A stretch of DNA of 44,983 bases from Sphingomonas sp. Leaf412 (GCF_001425405.1 NZ_LMQP01000001.1:901085-946067); one strand, 5' to 3'; shown: positions 1-9,318, counted from the stretch's first letter. A program made the numbers and translations. The notes: generated by a model from the sequence alone, not told the origin.

Positions 1-2
1 CC

Positions 3-116
3 ATGCGTTGGTCGACGGAAGGGTTTTCGATGCAGCCGATCGCGTTACCCGTCACCATCCTGTGCCTGATCGCCGTCCTCGGGATCGTCGTCCGGCTGCT
101 CTTGCGGCGCGGCTGA
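3..116 (+). CDS. 3' end of an unidentified protein with a C-terminal membrane segment (partial)
   Basis: A reading frame open from the window edge ends at a TGA at 114-116. The last ~28 residues form one hydrophobic stretch (about 20 residues, rich in Ile, Val and Leu) followed by two Arg and a Gly, which looks like a single C-terminal membrane anchor. An ATG at 3 and another at 30 are in frame, so it could also be a very small membrane protein. I do not recognise a family. A hairpin directly follows the stop, which supports a real gene end here. Confidence 0.35.
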   Translation: MRWSTEGFSMQPIALPVTILCLIAVLGIVVRLLLRRG

Positions 117-119
117 TCG

Positions 120-149
120 TTCCGCCGCGGTCGTTCCCGCGTGGCGGAA
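120..149 (+). terminator. Hairpin after the first partial gene
   Basis: The arms TTCCGCC (120-126) and GGCGGAA (143-149) pair perfectly, and the inner GCGG/CCGC extends the stem across a 2-nt bulge. It starts 3 nt after the stop codon. There is no U-tract, so intrinsic termination would be weak. Confidence 0.35.
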
Positions 150-294
150 TCACTCCGACGGCCGCAAACCTGTTATCGTCACGACTTGAATGGGAGGATC
201 GACCGTTGTTCCGTCACCGACAAGGGCACGCGGGGGACGCGACGGCGGTCGGGGCGTGCGGCGATGACGCGCGCCCGAGGCGCGGGGCGGGAGG

Positions 295-1482
295 GTGACG
301 CGTCCCGCCCGCCGGGTACCCGGTACGCCGCGGACCTTCGCGGGCCAGCTTGCCCGCCATCAGGGCGTCGGGCCGGGGTTCGATGCCCTGCGCGTGGCGC
401 TGGCGCTGTCGATCCTGACCTATCACAGCTTCGACGTGGTGCGCGGGCCGGAAGCCGCCACCGGGGCGGCGTGGCTGCTGATCGAATCGCTGCTGCCGAT
501 GTTCTTCGCGCTCAGCGGCTTCCTCATCACCGGCAGCGGGCAGCGGCTGTCGCTCGGCAGCTTCCTGCTCCACCGCGGGCTCCGCATCTTTCCCGCCCTG
601 TTCGTGGAGGTCCTGTTCTCCGCGCTCATCCTGGGCGCCTTGGTGACCAGCCTGACGCCGTCGCAATATCTCGCCTCGCCCGGGACGTGGCGCTACCTCC
701 TGAACATCACGGGGAACATCCAGTACGTCCTGCCGGGGGTGTTCGTCGGGCACCCGCATTCCGGGATGGTCAACGCTTCCCTGTGGACGATCCCGTGGGA
801 ACTCGCCTGCTACGCGTTCATTTCCGTCGCGATCGTCACCGCCGTCATCCGTCGCCCCGCCGCGATGGTGATCGTGTCCCTCGGCGCCGTCCTGTTGCCG
901 CTGATCGTCTATCTCGCGCTCCCGTATATTCCGGGCGGTTCGGCGATGGCGGGATCGGGCGGCTACGGCCGGGCATCGGGGCTGGTCGGGGGGGTCGTCG
1001 CCCGGATGACCCGGGTGCTGCTGAGCTGGGAATTCCGCGTCGTTCCGTTCTTCATGGCCGGGTGCGTCTGCTACATCCTGCGCGAGGCGATCCCCTATTC
1101 GGCCCGGCTGGCCGCGCTGATCGCGATCGCGCTGGTGGCCGCTTGCCTGTTCCTCCCGGCGCGGTGGGATACGCCGATCCTGAACGCGGTCCTTTGTCCC
1201 GCGCTCGTGTACCTGACCGTCTTCATCGGGCTGACGCCCTTGCCGCGATTGCCCGTTTTCGATCGCGGCGATTATTCGTACGGGATCTACCTGTACGGCT
1301 ATCCGATCCAGCAGACCCTGTACGCCGTCGGGATCGCACGGGAAGGCTGGCTCTGGCACGCAATGGTCGGCGCCGTCCTGGCGTGCGCGTTCGCGGCCTT
1401 CTCCTGGCACGTCATAGAGCGTCCGATCCTCAGCCGGCGAAAATCGATCGCGCGCCTGATCCTTTCGGACTGGCGCGACTGA
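295..1482 (+). CDS. Acyltransferase-3 family membrane protein (OafA-like)
   Basis: Integral membrane acyltransferase of the type that transfers acetyl or other acyl groups to surface sugars. The 395-residue protein has about ten hydrophobic segments. It carries the family's N-terminal signature: the FDALR block (29-33), the catalytic-type His44 in LTYHSF, the FALSGFLITG segment (71-80) and Arg97 in RIFP. The start is GTG at 295 with a GGAGG immediately upstream; no in-frame ATG lies between it and the preceding stop. It is followed by a separate gene with its own ribosome binding site. Nothing ties it functionally to the catabolic genes, and the acyl acceptor cannot be read from the sequence. 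Confidence 0.85.
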   Translation: MTRPARRVPGTPRTFAGQLARHQGVGPGFDALRVALALSILTYHSFDVVRGPEAATGAAWLLIESLLPMFFALSGFLITGSGQRLSLGSFLLHRGLRIFPALFVEVLFSALILGALVTSLTPSQYLASPGTWRYLLNITGNIQYVLPGVFVGHPHSGMVNASLWTIPWELACYAFISVAIVTAVIRRPAAMVIVSLGAVLLPLIVYLALPYIPGGSAMAGSGGYGRASGLVGGVVARMTRVLLSWEFRVVPFFMAGCVCYILREAIPYSARLAALIAIALVAACLFLPARWDTPILNAVLCPALVYLTVFIGLTPLPRLPVFDRGDYSYGIYLYGYPIQQTLYAVGIAREGWLWHAMVGAVLACAFAAFSWHVIERPILSRRKSIARLILSDWRD

Positions 1483-1598
1483 CCGCCCGCGCGGGTCGGG
1501 GCGCGCCGCGGCGACGGGTGGCGGCGATGTCCACCTTGCCGGTTTTTCGGAACATGATAATCCGGGAACGCACGGTATGTAACCGAACGGAGGGTGAG

Positions 1599-2402
1599 AT
1601 GGCGTTCGATTATCGGCTGTCGGACGGGATCGGGACGATCACGTTCGACCGGCCCGCGCAGATGAACACGCTGACGCGCGCTTCCGCGGTGGCCTTGGCG
1701 AGGCTGTTCGACGAGACCGATGCGGACGATGCGGTCCGGGCGCTGATCGTCACGGGGGAGGGGCGCGCGTTCTGCGCCGGTGCCGACCTGTCGGGCGGCG
1801 GCTTCGGGACGGGGGATGACGGATCGGACCCGGCGCGCGACTGGGGCGGGATCCTGACGATGCGGATCTTCGACAGCGTGAAGCCGATCGTGGCGGCGGT
1901 GAACGGCGTCGCCGCCGGTGTCGGCGCGACGATGCAACTGCCGATGGATGTCCGCATCGCCTCGACGGATGCGCGGTTCGGCTTCGTCTTCAGCCGCCGC
2001 GGGATCGTGCCCGAATCCGCATCGTCATGGTTCCTGCCGCGCGTGGTGGGGATCAGCCGCGCGCTCGACTGGTGCTATTCCGGCCGCGTGTTCGGGGCCG
2101 ACGAGGCGCTGTCGGCGGGGCTGGTACGGTCGCTGCATGCCCCCGGCGACCTGATGGAGGCCGCGCGGACGCTTGCGCGCACCTATGTGGAGGGGACCGC
2201 GCCGGTGTCCGTCGCGCTGACCCGGCGGATGATGTGGCGGATGCTGGCCGAGCCTGCTCCGATGGCCGCGCACCTGATGGAAAGCGCGATGATCCCCACG
2301 CGCGGCAGATCGGCCGACGCGCGCGAGGGCGTGGCCGCATTCATGGAAAAGCGTGCGGCGGTGTTCCCCGATACGGTGTCGGCGGGGCTGCCGGAGGTTT
2401 AG
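1599..2402 (+). CDS. Enoyl-CoA hydratase/isomerase (crotonase fold)
   Basis: Soluble crotonase-family enzyme of 267 residues, normal for the family. Visible features are the CoA-binding CAGADLS loop (59-65), the oxyanion-hole segment NGVAAGVGA (102-110) and a catalytic-position Glu139 in VPESASSW, consistent with hydration of a trans-2-enoyl-CoA. The ATG at 1599 follows a good GGAGG. An upstream in-frame ATG at 1527 would add 24 residues not expected for the family, so I reject it. The short upstream region contains GATAAT (1556-1561), a possible -10. It is convergent with the acyl-CoA ligase at 2450-4000. The substrate is not identifiable, but the context suggests a ring or side-chain beta-oxidation step. 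Confidence 0.88.
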   Translation: MAFDYRLSDGIGTITFDRPAQMNTLTRASAVALARLFDETDADDAVRALIVTGEGRAFCAGADLSGGGFGTGDDGSDPARDWGGILTMRIFDSVKPIVAAVNGVAAGVGATMQLPMDVRIASTDARFGFVFSRRGIVPESASSWFLPRVVGISRALDWCYSGRVFGADEALSAGLVRSLHAPGDLMEAARTLARTYVEGTAPVSVALTRRMMWRMLAEPAPMAAHLMESAMIPTRGRSADAREGVAAFMEKRAAVFPDTVSAGLPEV

Positions 2403-2449
2403 CGGCGGCCGGCATGAGCGCAGGCGTCGCCGCGACCGGCGTCGGCGGA

Positions 2450-4000
2450 TCAGTTCACGCCCCGTTCGGAGCCCGCCCAATAGCGTTTGCGCAGCTCCGC
2501 TTTCTGTACCTTCCCCGACGCATTGTGCGGCAGGGCGGCGACGATATCGATCGACCGGGGCGCCTTGAACGCCGCGATACGCGTCCTGGCCCAGGCGATC
2601 AGGGCGGGGGCGTCGATGCTGCGGCCGGGGGCGGGAACGACCACCGCCTTCACGGCCTCGCCCCAATGCGCGTCGGGCACGCCGATCACCGCGACCTGCG
2701 CCACGTCGGGATGGTCGGCGAGCGCGTTCTCGACCTCCGCCGGATAGATGTTCTCCGCCCCGGACACGATCATGTCCTTCAGGCGATCCTTGATGAACAG
2801 ATATCCGTCGGCGTCGAGGCATCCGGCGTCCCCGGTGCGATACCATCCGTCCGCGTCCAGAACCTGCGCGGTCGCGTCGGGCCTGTTCCAATAGCCGTTC
2901 ATGACCGAGATGCAGCGGATCGCGATCTCGCCGTCGGTCCCGTCGGGGACCGCGACGCCGGCCGCATCGACGATCTTCAGCTCGGTTCCGGGCAGCGCGC
3001 GCCCGGCGGACCGCATCCGCGGATTGCCCGCGACGTCGTGGTCGTCGGGGGGCAGCGCGACGCAGGTTCCGCTCGTCTCGCTCATGCCGTAGCTTTGCGC
3101 GAAACGACACCCGAACACCTCGATCGCCTCGCGCAGCAGGTCGAGCGTGATCGGCGCCGCGCCGTAGATCATCGTGCGGATGCGACGATAGTCGACCTCG
3201 CGCGAGCGCGGATGGTCGATCACCATCTTCATCGCGGTGGGCACCAGCCCGACCTTGCTGATGCGGCGGTGCGCGATCGCGTCGAGGACGTCGCCCGGAT
3301 CGAAGCCTTCCTGCACCACCGCCTCGCCGCCGAAGAACAGGGTGCGCGCCAGCATCCCGAACCCGCCGATATGCGCCAGCGGCACGGGCACCAGCGTCAC
3401 GTCGTCCGCGCTCCAGTCGTCCCACGGCACCGCGGTGCGGCGGCGCAGCGTGCTGGTGCCGAACAGGCTGCGATGCGACAGCATGACGCCCTTGGGCAGG
3501 CCGGTCGTGCCCGAGGTGTACATCATCAGCACCGTATCGCGCGCATCGACCGCCACGTCGGGAGCGATCATCCGCGCGTCCAGCCAGGCGCCGTCGACCA
3601 GCGTTCGCGCATCGAGCGTGGCGATCGGCGGCGCGCCGGCGGGGGTACGATAGCCGTCCCCCAGCACCAATGCCCGCGCGCCGCAGTCGGCAAGGATATG
3701 CGCGATCTCCAGCGGCGCGAGGCGCCAGTTGATCGGGACGAAGATCGCCCCCGCCCGCGCGCAGGCGAGGGCGAGCAGCGCCACGACGTCGCTGTTCCGT
3801 CCCAGCCAGGCGATCCGGTCGCCCGCCACGATCCCGTCGCGCAGCAGCGCATGCGCGATGCGGTTGGCGTGCAGATCGAGTGCGGCATAGGTCCAGCGAC
3901 GGTCGGCGAAGGATAAGGCGGCGGCATCGGGCCGGGCCGCGGCGTGATCGCGCACCAGCGCGCCGAAGGTGGAGATGGCCACGGTATCGAATGGGTTCAT
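2450..4000 (-). CDS. AMP-forming acyl-CoA ligase (class I adenylate-forming)
   Basis: ANL-superfamily ligase of 516 residues. It should activate a carboxylic acid with ATP to an acyl-adenylate and then to the CoA thioester. The phosphate-binding loop SGTTGLPKG is at 163-171 and the C-terminal domain ends with NASGK, whose Lys497 is the adenylation lysine. ATG at 4000 is preceded by GGGGAG at good spacing. It is transcribed away from the MaoC gene at 4249. A promoter with -35 TTGTTA and -10 TAGCAT lies upstream, with the recurrent operator motif inside its spacer. This is one of three ligases in the window; all three have both the P-loop and the C-terminal lysine. Chain length or ring preference cannot be read off. 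Confidence 0.92.
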   Translation of the reverse strand: MNPFDTVAISTFGALVRDHAAARPDAAALSFADRRWTYAALDLHANRIAHALLRDGIVAGDRIAWLGRNSDVVALLALACARAGAIFVPINWRLAPLEIAHILADCGARALVLGDGYRTPAGAPPIATLDARTLVDGAWLDARMIAPDVAVDARDTVLMMYTSGTTGLPKGVMLSHRSLFGTSTLRRRTAVPWDDWSADDVTLVPVPLAHIGGFGMLARTLFFGGEAVVQEGFDPGDVLDAIAHRRISKVGLVPTAMKMVIDHPRSREVDYRRIRTMIYGAAPITLDLLREAIEVFGCRFAQSYGMSETSGTCVALPPDDHDVAGNPRMRSAGRALPGTELKIVDAAGVAVPDGTDGEIAIRCISVMNGYWNRPDATAQVLDADGWYRTGDAGCLDADGYLFIKDRLKDMIVSGAENIYPAEVENALADHPDVAQVAVIGVPDAHWGEAVKAVVVPAPGRSIDAPALIAWARTRIAAFKAPRSIDIVAALPHNASGKVQKAELRKRYWAGSERGVN

Positions 4001-4055
4001 GCGGGCTCTCCCCTCACTGGCGCGCACGATACTTGACGACCGCATCACACCGGAT

Positions 4056-4084
4056 ATGCTACGTAAGCGAACGATACATAACAA
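4056..4084 (-). promoter_or_regulatory. Predicted promoter with embedded operator, ligase 2450-4000
   Basis: Read on the minus strand: TTGTTA (4084-4079), 17-nt spacer, TAGCAT (4061-4056). The operator-like 14-mer TAAGCGAACGATAC (4064-4077, plus strand) fills the spacer. It shares the exact 11-mer GCGAACGATAC with the site at 28563-28573. A repressor bound here would block RNA polymerase. Confidence 0.5.
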
Positions 4085-4248
4085 CACCTTTCCGCGAAGG
4101 GGGACGGGCGTGGATTTCCGGTTGCCGCAGGACCTGCCCGATCGGCGGCACACGCCGTGTGGGCGCAGCGATCGTCACCGTCGCCGCTATCGTATCACCG
4201 ATGGGGCGCAGGAGGTCCGGATGCGCAGGATCGCGAAGGAAGCCTGAC

Positions 4249-5127
4249 ATGACCGACACGCGCCGCCCGAGCGGCATCGACTACGACGCCTTCATGGCAT
4301 TGCGGGAAACGGACAAGGCGTTCTCCTACGACGATACGCTCACGCTGCTCTACGCACTGGGCATCGGCATGGGGCGCGATCCGCTGGATCCGCGCGAGTT
4401 GAAGTTCGTGTACGAGGGCGCCGGCTTCGTCGCGATGCCGACGCTGGCGGTGGTGGTCGCGCGGTCGATGCTGGCGCGCACGCTGCCGATCGACAAGGCG
4501 ATGCTGCTCCACGGCGAACAGACGCTGACGATCCACCGGCCGCTGCCGACCGCCGCGCATCTGCTCGCCGATACGCGGATCACGAAGATCCTCGACAAGG
4601 GGGAGGGGAAGGGCGCGCTGATCTACAGCGAGACCGCGGCGCGGCTGGCGGCGGACGACGCGCCGTTGTTCACGATCGGCATGACGTTGGTCGCGCGCGG
4701 CGACGGCGGCTTCGGCGGCCCGGCCGGGCCGACGACCGCGCTGCACGACGTGCCCAATCGGGCGCCCGACCACGTGCATGTCACCGATACGCGCGCGGAT
4801 CAGGCGCTGCTGTACCGCCTGACGGGGGACCGCAACCCGTTGCATGCCGATCCGGCGCTGGCGACGCGCGCGGGCTTCCCCGCGCCGATCCTGCACGGCC
4901 TTGCGACCTATGGCATCGCCTGTCGTGCGGTGATGGCGGTGGCGGCGGATTACGATCCGGCGCGCATCGCGGGGTTCGACGTACGGTTCACCTCCCCCGT
5001 CTTCCCCGGCGACCGGATCGCGACCGACGTGTGGATCGACGGCGGGGTGGCATCGTTCCGGTGCTGCGTGCCCGATCGCGGGGTCACCGTCATCAACAAC
5101 GGCCGCTGCCTGCTGACGCCGCGGTAG
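4249..5127 (+). CDS. MaoC-like R-specific enoyl-CoA hydratase 2 (double hot-dog)
   Basis: A 292-residue protein of the size and layout of eukaryotic-type hydratase 2: an N-terminal degenerate hot-dog half and a C-terminal half with the hydratase-2 motif. The motif reads GDRNPLHAD from residue 193, with catalytic-position Asp194 and His199, followed by the PILHGLATYG segment. It would hydrate trans-2-enoyl-CoA to (R)-3-hydroxyacyl-CoA. Proteins of this shape occur in steroid and other ring-degradation beta-oxidation. ATG at 4249 has GAAGGA upstream. It diverges from the ligase gene across a 248-bp regulatory region and converges with the MFS gene. Confidence 0.9.
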   Translation: MTDTRRPSGIDYDAFMALRETDKAFSYDDTLTLLYALGIGMGRDPLDPRELKFVYEGAGFVAMPTLAVVVARSMLARTLPIDKAMLLHGEQTLTIHRPLPTAAHLLADTRITKILDKGEGKGALIYSETAARLAADDAPLFTIGMTLVARGDGGFGGPAGPTTALHDVPNRAPDHVHVTDTRADQALLYRLTGDRNPLHADPALATRAGFPAPILHGLATYGIACRAVMAVAADYDPARIAGFDVRFTSPVFPGDRIATDVWIDGGVASFRCCVPDRGVTVINNGRCLLTPR

Positions 5128-5165
5128 CTCGGTACCGCGACGATCGACGGGCTACACCCGGCGCC

Positions 5166-6479
5166 CTAGTCGATCATGTCCGCCCGGATCGTCCGCCCCG
5201 CCAGCGCGAAGTGCAGCGCGGCCCATCCGAAGGCGACCGCACACCCCGCCAGCGCCTGTCGCAACCCCTGCGCCGATGCGGCAAGACAGCGCGGATCGGT
5301 CGCGGTGCCCGCGCGGCACAGGTCGGCGAACCCCGCGACCGCACGCGCCGCCAGCATGTCGCTGAGCAGCCCGATGACCAGCGGACCCAATCCCAGGCCG
5401 AGCAGCGTGATGCCCAGCAGCAGGATCGCACTGGCGGTCGCGCGCATCCGCGGCGCGACCAGCGAATGGAGCGCGCCGAACAGCGGCCCCTGAAACACGC
5501 CGAGCAGCGTCGCCATCGTCAGGAACAGGATCGTCGCGGGCACGACCGCCGTGGCGGTGAAAGCGAGCGCGCACAACGGCGCCGCCAGCGCCAGCGCGGC
5601 GGCGGTCGTCCACACCAGCCAGCGCCGGTCGCGCACCGCCAGCCGCTGCGCCAGGAACCCGCCCGACAGCGTGCCGATGCCCAGCACCAGCCCGGTGCCG
5701 ACCCCGCCGATCAGGCTCGCCTGGGCCAGCGGCAACGCGAAGGTCCGCATGAAATGCGCGGTGACGAACGCGAAGACGCCGTAGGAGCCGAACAGCATCA
5801 GCCCCGCGCCGAACGCCAGATGGCGGAAAGCGGCCTTGCCGAACAGCAACCGCGCGACCTCCGTCAGGGGCGGCACGTCCGCGGCGGCCACCGGTGCCTG
5901 CCGGCGCGGATCGCGCAGCGTGAACCACGCGATCGCGGCGAGCGCGAGGCCGGGAACACCCGCGACCACGAAGGCCCAGCGCCAGCCATAGGCCTGCCCC
6001 ACGAATCCGCCGATCAACGCGCCCAGCACGCTGCCCAGCGTGTTGCCGGAATGGAAGACCGCGAGCGCGCCTGCACGTCGCGCGACCGGATAATGGTCCG
6101 AGATCAGCGAATGCCCCGTCGGCGTCGCCCCCGCCTCCCCGATCGCGACGCCGATGCGCAGCAGCAGAAGCTGCATGAAGCTGGTGACCAGCCCGCACAA
6201 GGCGGTGAAGGCGGACCACGCCAGGATGCACAGCGTCAGGATCGTGACCCGGTCGCGCCGCTCCGCCAGCCGCGCGACGTACAGGCCCAGCAGGGTGTAG
6301 AAGATCGCGAAGCTGGTCCCGCCGAGCAGGCCCAGCTGCCAGTCCTGCAACGCCAGTTCCTGCTTGATCGGCTGTTGCAGGACGTTGACGATCGTGCGGT
6401 CGACGAAGTTGGAGGCGTAGGCGCCGACCAGCACGGTCATCAACCACGCCCGCGGCGTGGCCCGGACGGGCGTGCTCAC
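5166..6479 (-). CDS. MFS transporter (spinster-like)
   Basis: A 437-residue major facilitator with about 12 hydrophobic segments. The N-terminal region has the sphingomonad spinster-type pattern: NFVDRTIVNVL, then QPIKQELALQDWQLGLLGG, then the inter-helix Arg-rich loop VARLAERRDR. It would move an organic solute, probably a carboxylate or the growth substrate, across the inner membrane. The start is GTG at 6479, overlapping the TGA of the upstream aldehyde dehydrogenase in a GTGA, so translation is probably coupled. It is the last gene of the leftward block. No in-frame ATG gives a better N-terminus. Confidence 0.88.
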   Translation of the reverse strand: MSTPVRATPRAWLMTVLVGAYASNFVDRTIVNVLQQPIKQELALQDWQLGLLGGTSFAIFYTLLGLYVARLAERRDRVTILTLCILAWSAFTALCGLVTSFMQLLLLRIGVAIGEAGATPTGHSLISDHYPVARRAGALAVFHSGNTLGSVLGALIGGFVGQAYGWRWAFVVAGVPGLALAAIAWFTLRDPRRQAPVAAADVPPLTEVARLLFGKAAFRHLAFGAGLMLFGSYGVFAFVTAHFMRTFALPLAQASLIGGVGTGLVLGIGTLSGGFLAQRLAVRDRRWLVWTTAAALALAAPLCALAFTATAVVPATILFLTMATLLGVFQGPLFGALHSLVAPRMRATASAILLLGITLLGLGLGPLVIGLLSDMLAARAVAGFADLCRAGTATDPRCLAASAQGLRQALAGCAVAFGWAALHFALAGRTIRADMID

Positions 6480-7900
6480 GCGGCCCGATACGGCGGATGG
6501 AAGGCCGCGATGGCGTCGCCGGTGCCGCGGGTGAAGACGCCGCGCGGGTTGGAGAATTCGCGGAACCCCTCCACGCCGTGGTGGCGGCCCATCCCGCTGT
6601 TGCCGATCCCGCCGAAGCCCATGTTGGGCAACGCGCCCTGCATCGCGCAGCAATTGATCGCCGCGCCGCCCGACGACGTGCGATCCACCACGCGTGCGGT
6701 CATCGCCTCGTCCGCCCCGAACACGTACAGGCCCAGCGGCCGCTCGCCCGCGTTGATCCGTGCGATACCGTCGTCGACATCGTCGTAGGGGACGACCGGC
6801 AGGATGGGGCCGAAAATCTCCTCGCGCATCACCGTCGTGGCCGGGTCGGGATCGATCACCAATGTCAGCGGCATCCGCCGCGTCGCGCGGTCGGTGATGC
6901 CGCCGTCCTCCGGCGCGATCACCGTCGCGCCATGGTCGCGCGCGTCCGCGATCATCGCCTCGATCCGGTCCATGTGGCGGTCGGAGACGATGCCGGTGCA
7001 ATCGTCGCTGCGCGAATAATCGGGCGCGGTTCGGCGGATGTGGTCGCCGGCGAGCGCGACGAAGGCGTCGACCTCGGCGCGCGGCACCAGGGCATAGTCG
7101 ACCGAGATGCACATCTGCCCGTTCTTGATGAGCTTCGTCCCGATCACGTCGGCGACGCTGTCGGCGGTGACCGATCCCGGCGTCAGGAAGGCGGGACATT
7201 TGCCGCCGAGCTCCAGCGTCACGGGGACCAGGTTGCGCGCCGCCGCCATCATCACCTGTCGCCCGACATCGGGACTGCCGGTGTACAGCAGGTGATCCCA
7301 GCGCAGGTCGCAGAAGGCGCGCGACAGTTCCAGCCCGCCCTCCGCCACCGTCACCAGCGTCGGATCGAAGGTTTCCGCGACCATCCGCGCCATCAGGCGG
7401 GCGCAGGCCGGGGTATATTCGGACGGCTTGATGATCGCGCGATTGCCCGCCGCCAGCATGTCGATCAGCGGGCCGATCGCCAGGTCGAAGGGGAAATTCC
7501 ACGGGACGATGTTTCCGATCACGCCCTTCGGCTGATAGCGGACCTCCGCACTGGCGGTGCCGAAGAGGGCGGGATCGACCGCGCGCGCGGAGGGGGCCAT
7601 CATCTCCGGCAGCGCCGCGATCGCGGTTTCGGCACGCGCGACGACGCCGTGGACCTCGACCATCGCGGCCGCCGTCGCTGGGTGGCTGGCGAAATCGGCC
7701 TGCATCGCCGCGACGACCTCGCCCTCGTGACGCAGCATCATGTCGATCAGCGCGCGCAGGGTCGCGACGCGTGCCGCCGGCGACGGGTACGGGTCGTCGA
7801 GGAACGCCGCCTTCTGGCGCGCGAACGCCGTGTGCAGCGCCGCGATGGCGTCGTCGTCGCCCGGTACGTCGGTCCCGCGTTCTTCCGCAATGATGGCCAT
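6476..7900 (-). CDS. Aldehyde dehydrogenase, coniferyl-aldehyde-dehydrogenase-like (class 3 type)
   Basis: NAD(P)-dependent oxidation of an aldehyde to the acid. The 474-residue length and lack of an N-terminal extension match the class 3/coniferyl aldehyde dehydrogenase group. PWNFP with Asn135, LELGGK with Glu230, and the nucleophile Cys264 in GQMCIS are all present. The ATG at 7900 overlaps the stop of the WS/DGAT gene in an ATGA, and its own stop overlaps the MFS start, so three genes are tightly coupled. The ALDH family is clear. The coniferyl label reflects general resemblance only, and other aromatic or fatty aldehydes are equally possible. Confidence 0.9.
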   Translation of the reverse strand: MAIIAEERGTDVPGDDDAIAALHTAFARQKAAFLDDPYPSPAARVATLRALIDMMLRHEGEVVAAMQADFASHPATAAAMVEVHGVVARAETAIAALPEMMAPSARAVDPALFGTASAEVRYQPKGVIGNIVPWNFPFDLAIGPLIDMLAAGNRAIIKPSEYTPACARLMARMVAETFDPTLVTVAEGGLELSRAFCDLRWDHLLYTGSPDVGRQVMMAAARNLVPVTLELGGKCPAFLTPGSVTADSVADVIGTKLIKNGQMCISVDYALVPRAEVDAFVALAGDHIRRTAPDYSRSDDCTGIVSDRHMDRIEAMIADARDHGATVIAPEDGGITDRATRRMPLTLVIDPDPATTVMREEIFGPILPVVPYDDVDDGIARINAGERPLGLYVFGADEAMTARVVDRTSSGGAAINCCAMQGALPNMGFGGIGNSGMGRHHGVEGFREFSNPRGVFTRGTGDAIAAFHPPYRAA

Positions 7901-9318
7901 CAGCTGTCTCCCATGAGGTCGATCGCGCGCACTTCCTCGTACGATGCGCGCAGGTCGTCGATGTAATCCGCGATGTCGGGCATGATCTCGCGCGTGGAGG
8001 TGACGGAGATCGACATCTCCCAGTCCATGCCCGTGACGACGTGGAACAGGCCCAGCCCCGGCGACATCGGCCCGAACGCGGCATAGGCGAGGAACTTCGA
8101 TCCCGCGAAATACCAGTCGCCCGGCGGGTTGGGCACGTTCGTGACGACGAGGTTGGCCATCGCGAAGCGCTGGTCGGTCCGCTCCGCCGCCGCGGTCACG
8201 CCCCGCATCACGCGCCCGCGCACCGCATAGGGGGTCAGGGCCAGCAGGTCGGCGAAGAAGGTGCCGCCCAATTGCTCCGCCTGCTCCTTGCCCTGCATGC
8301 TCGACCGCTGGATCGCGGCCAGTCGCTCGACCGGGTCGGCGATGTCGGTGCCGATCGCGACGCGCATCGCGGTCACCTTGTTGCCGCCTTCCAGCGCGTC
8401 GCCCGCGCCGCGCACGTTGATCGGACACATCGCCACCAGCGAGCGGCCGGGGTTCTCGCCGTGCCGTTCGAGGTAGCGGCGCAGCGCCCCCGCGATGATG
8501 GTCAGGACCAGGTCGTTCATCTTCGGCCTGCCCAGCCGCGCGCGCATCGCCTTGAACTCGGAAAGCGGGAAGATCACCCAGTCCAGCACGCGGTGCGACG
8601 ATACCGCCGCCTGGAACCGCGTGCGCGGCGCGGTCAGCCCGGCCGGATCGTCGCGCGCCGCCAGCGCGCCGCGCACCGCGCGCTCGCCCAGCGTCGTCAG
8701 CGCCGCGGCATTCTCCACCCATTGCCGCGCATTGGCGAACATCGCGCCGACCGCCCATTGCGCGACGCCGGGCGCGCGTTCGGGCACCCATGGCTGCGCC
8801 GGCGGCTCGGGCTCCGCATCGGGCGCGGCCTGCATCAGCGCCCAGATCGCGGCCGCACCCGCGGCTCCGTCGAATGCGGCATGGTGCAGCTTGATGAGGA
8901 TCGCGAAGGCGTCGGCGGGGACGCCGTCGACGTCCTCCAGCCCCTCGATCACGTACAATTCCCACAACGGCCGGTGCACGTCCATCGGCCGCGACATCAG
9001 GCGCGCGGCGAGGATGCCCAGCTGCCGCCGGTCGCGCGGGCGGGGCAGGCCGATGTGGCGGACGTGGAATTCCAGGTCGAAGTTTTCGTCGTCGACCAGC
9101 ACGGGCTCGTCCAGTTTGAGCGGGCTGAACATCAACCGTTTGCGCAGGTTAGGTGCCAGGTGCAGGCGACGGTCGAGATAGGACAGGATGTCGCGGTGGC
9201 GCACGAACGATCCCGGCGCGGTGGCGGGGTCGAGGACGATCAGCGCGCCGATCAGCGGCGGCGTATTGGGCCGCTCGACGTCGAGGAACGCCGCGTCGGT
9301 CGCCTCGATCCGCTTCAT
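7900..9318 (-). CDS. WS/DGAT family acyl-CoA:alcohol/diacylglycerol O-acyltransferase
   Basis: A 472-residue member of the wax ester synthase/acyl-CoA:diacylglycerol acyltransferase family, which joins an acyl-CoA to an alcohol. The catalytic HHxxxDG motif is intact at 145-151 (HHAAFDG) and the PLWE segment (117-120) is present. ATG at 9318 follows GGAAGGAGC. Its stop overlaps the next gene in ATGA. It lies in a catabolic operon between two aldehyde dehydrogenases, which is an unusual setting. It could esterify an alcohol intermediate or store acyl groups. Bacterial wax ester synthesis is better known in Acinetobacter and actinobacteria, so its real substrate here is open. Confidence 0.88.
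   Translation of the reverse strand: MKRIEATDAAFLDVERPNTPPLIGALIVLDPATAPGSFVRHRDILSYLDRRLHLAPNLRKRLMFSPLKLDEPVLVDDENFDLEFHVRHIGLPRPRDRRQLGILAARLMSRPMDVHRPLWELYVIEGLEDVDGVPADAFAILIKLHHAAFDGAAGAAAIWALMQAAPDAEPEPPAQPWVPERAPGVAQWAVGAMFANARQWVENAAALTTLGERAVRGALAARDDPAGLTAPRTRFQAAVSSHRVLDWVIFPLSEFKAMRARLGRPKMNDLVLTIIAGALRRYLERHGENPGRSLVAMCPINVRGAGDALEGGNKVTAMRVAIGTDIADPVERLAAIQRSSMQGKEQAEQLGGTFFADLLALTPYAVRGRVMRGVTAAAERTDQRFAMANLVVTNVPNPPGDWYFAGSKFLAYAAFGPMSPGLGLFHVVTGMDWEMSISVTSTREIMPDIADYIDDLRASYEEVRAIDLMGDS

Noticed and set aside
141..1598. Upstream extension of the enoyl-CoA hydratase frame across the acyltransferase gene
   Set aside because: An open frame by GC bias only. The translation is Arg/Pro/Ala-rich and unlike any protein family.
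4110..4247. A 45-codon GTG-started reading frame ending 1 nt before the MaoC start
   Set aside because: Arg/Asp-rich with no family resemblance beyond a short acyl-CoA-dehydrogenase-like start (DFRLPQDL). It lies in a divergent regulatory region. It might be a relic, but support is too thin.
5166..8084. A 972-codon minus-strand frame ending in the MFS transporter
   Set aside because: The upstream half is frame-shifted ALDH sequence. The transporter starts at the GTG at 6479.
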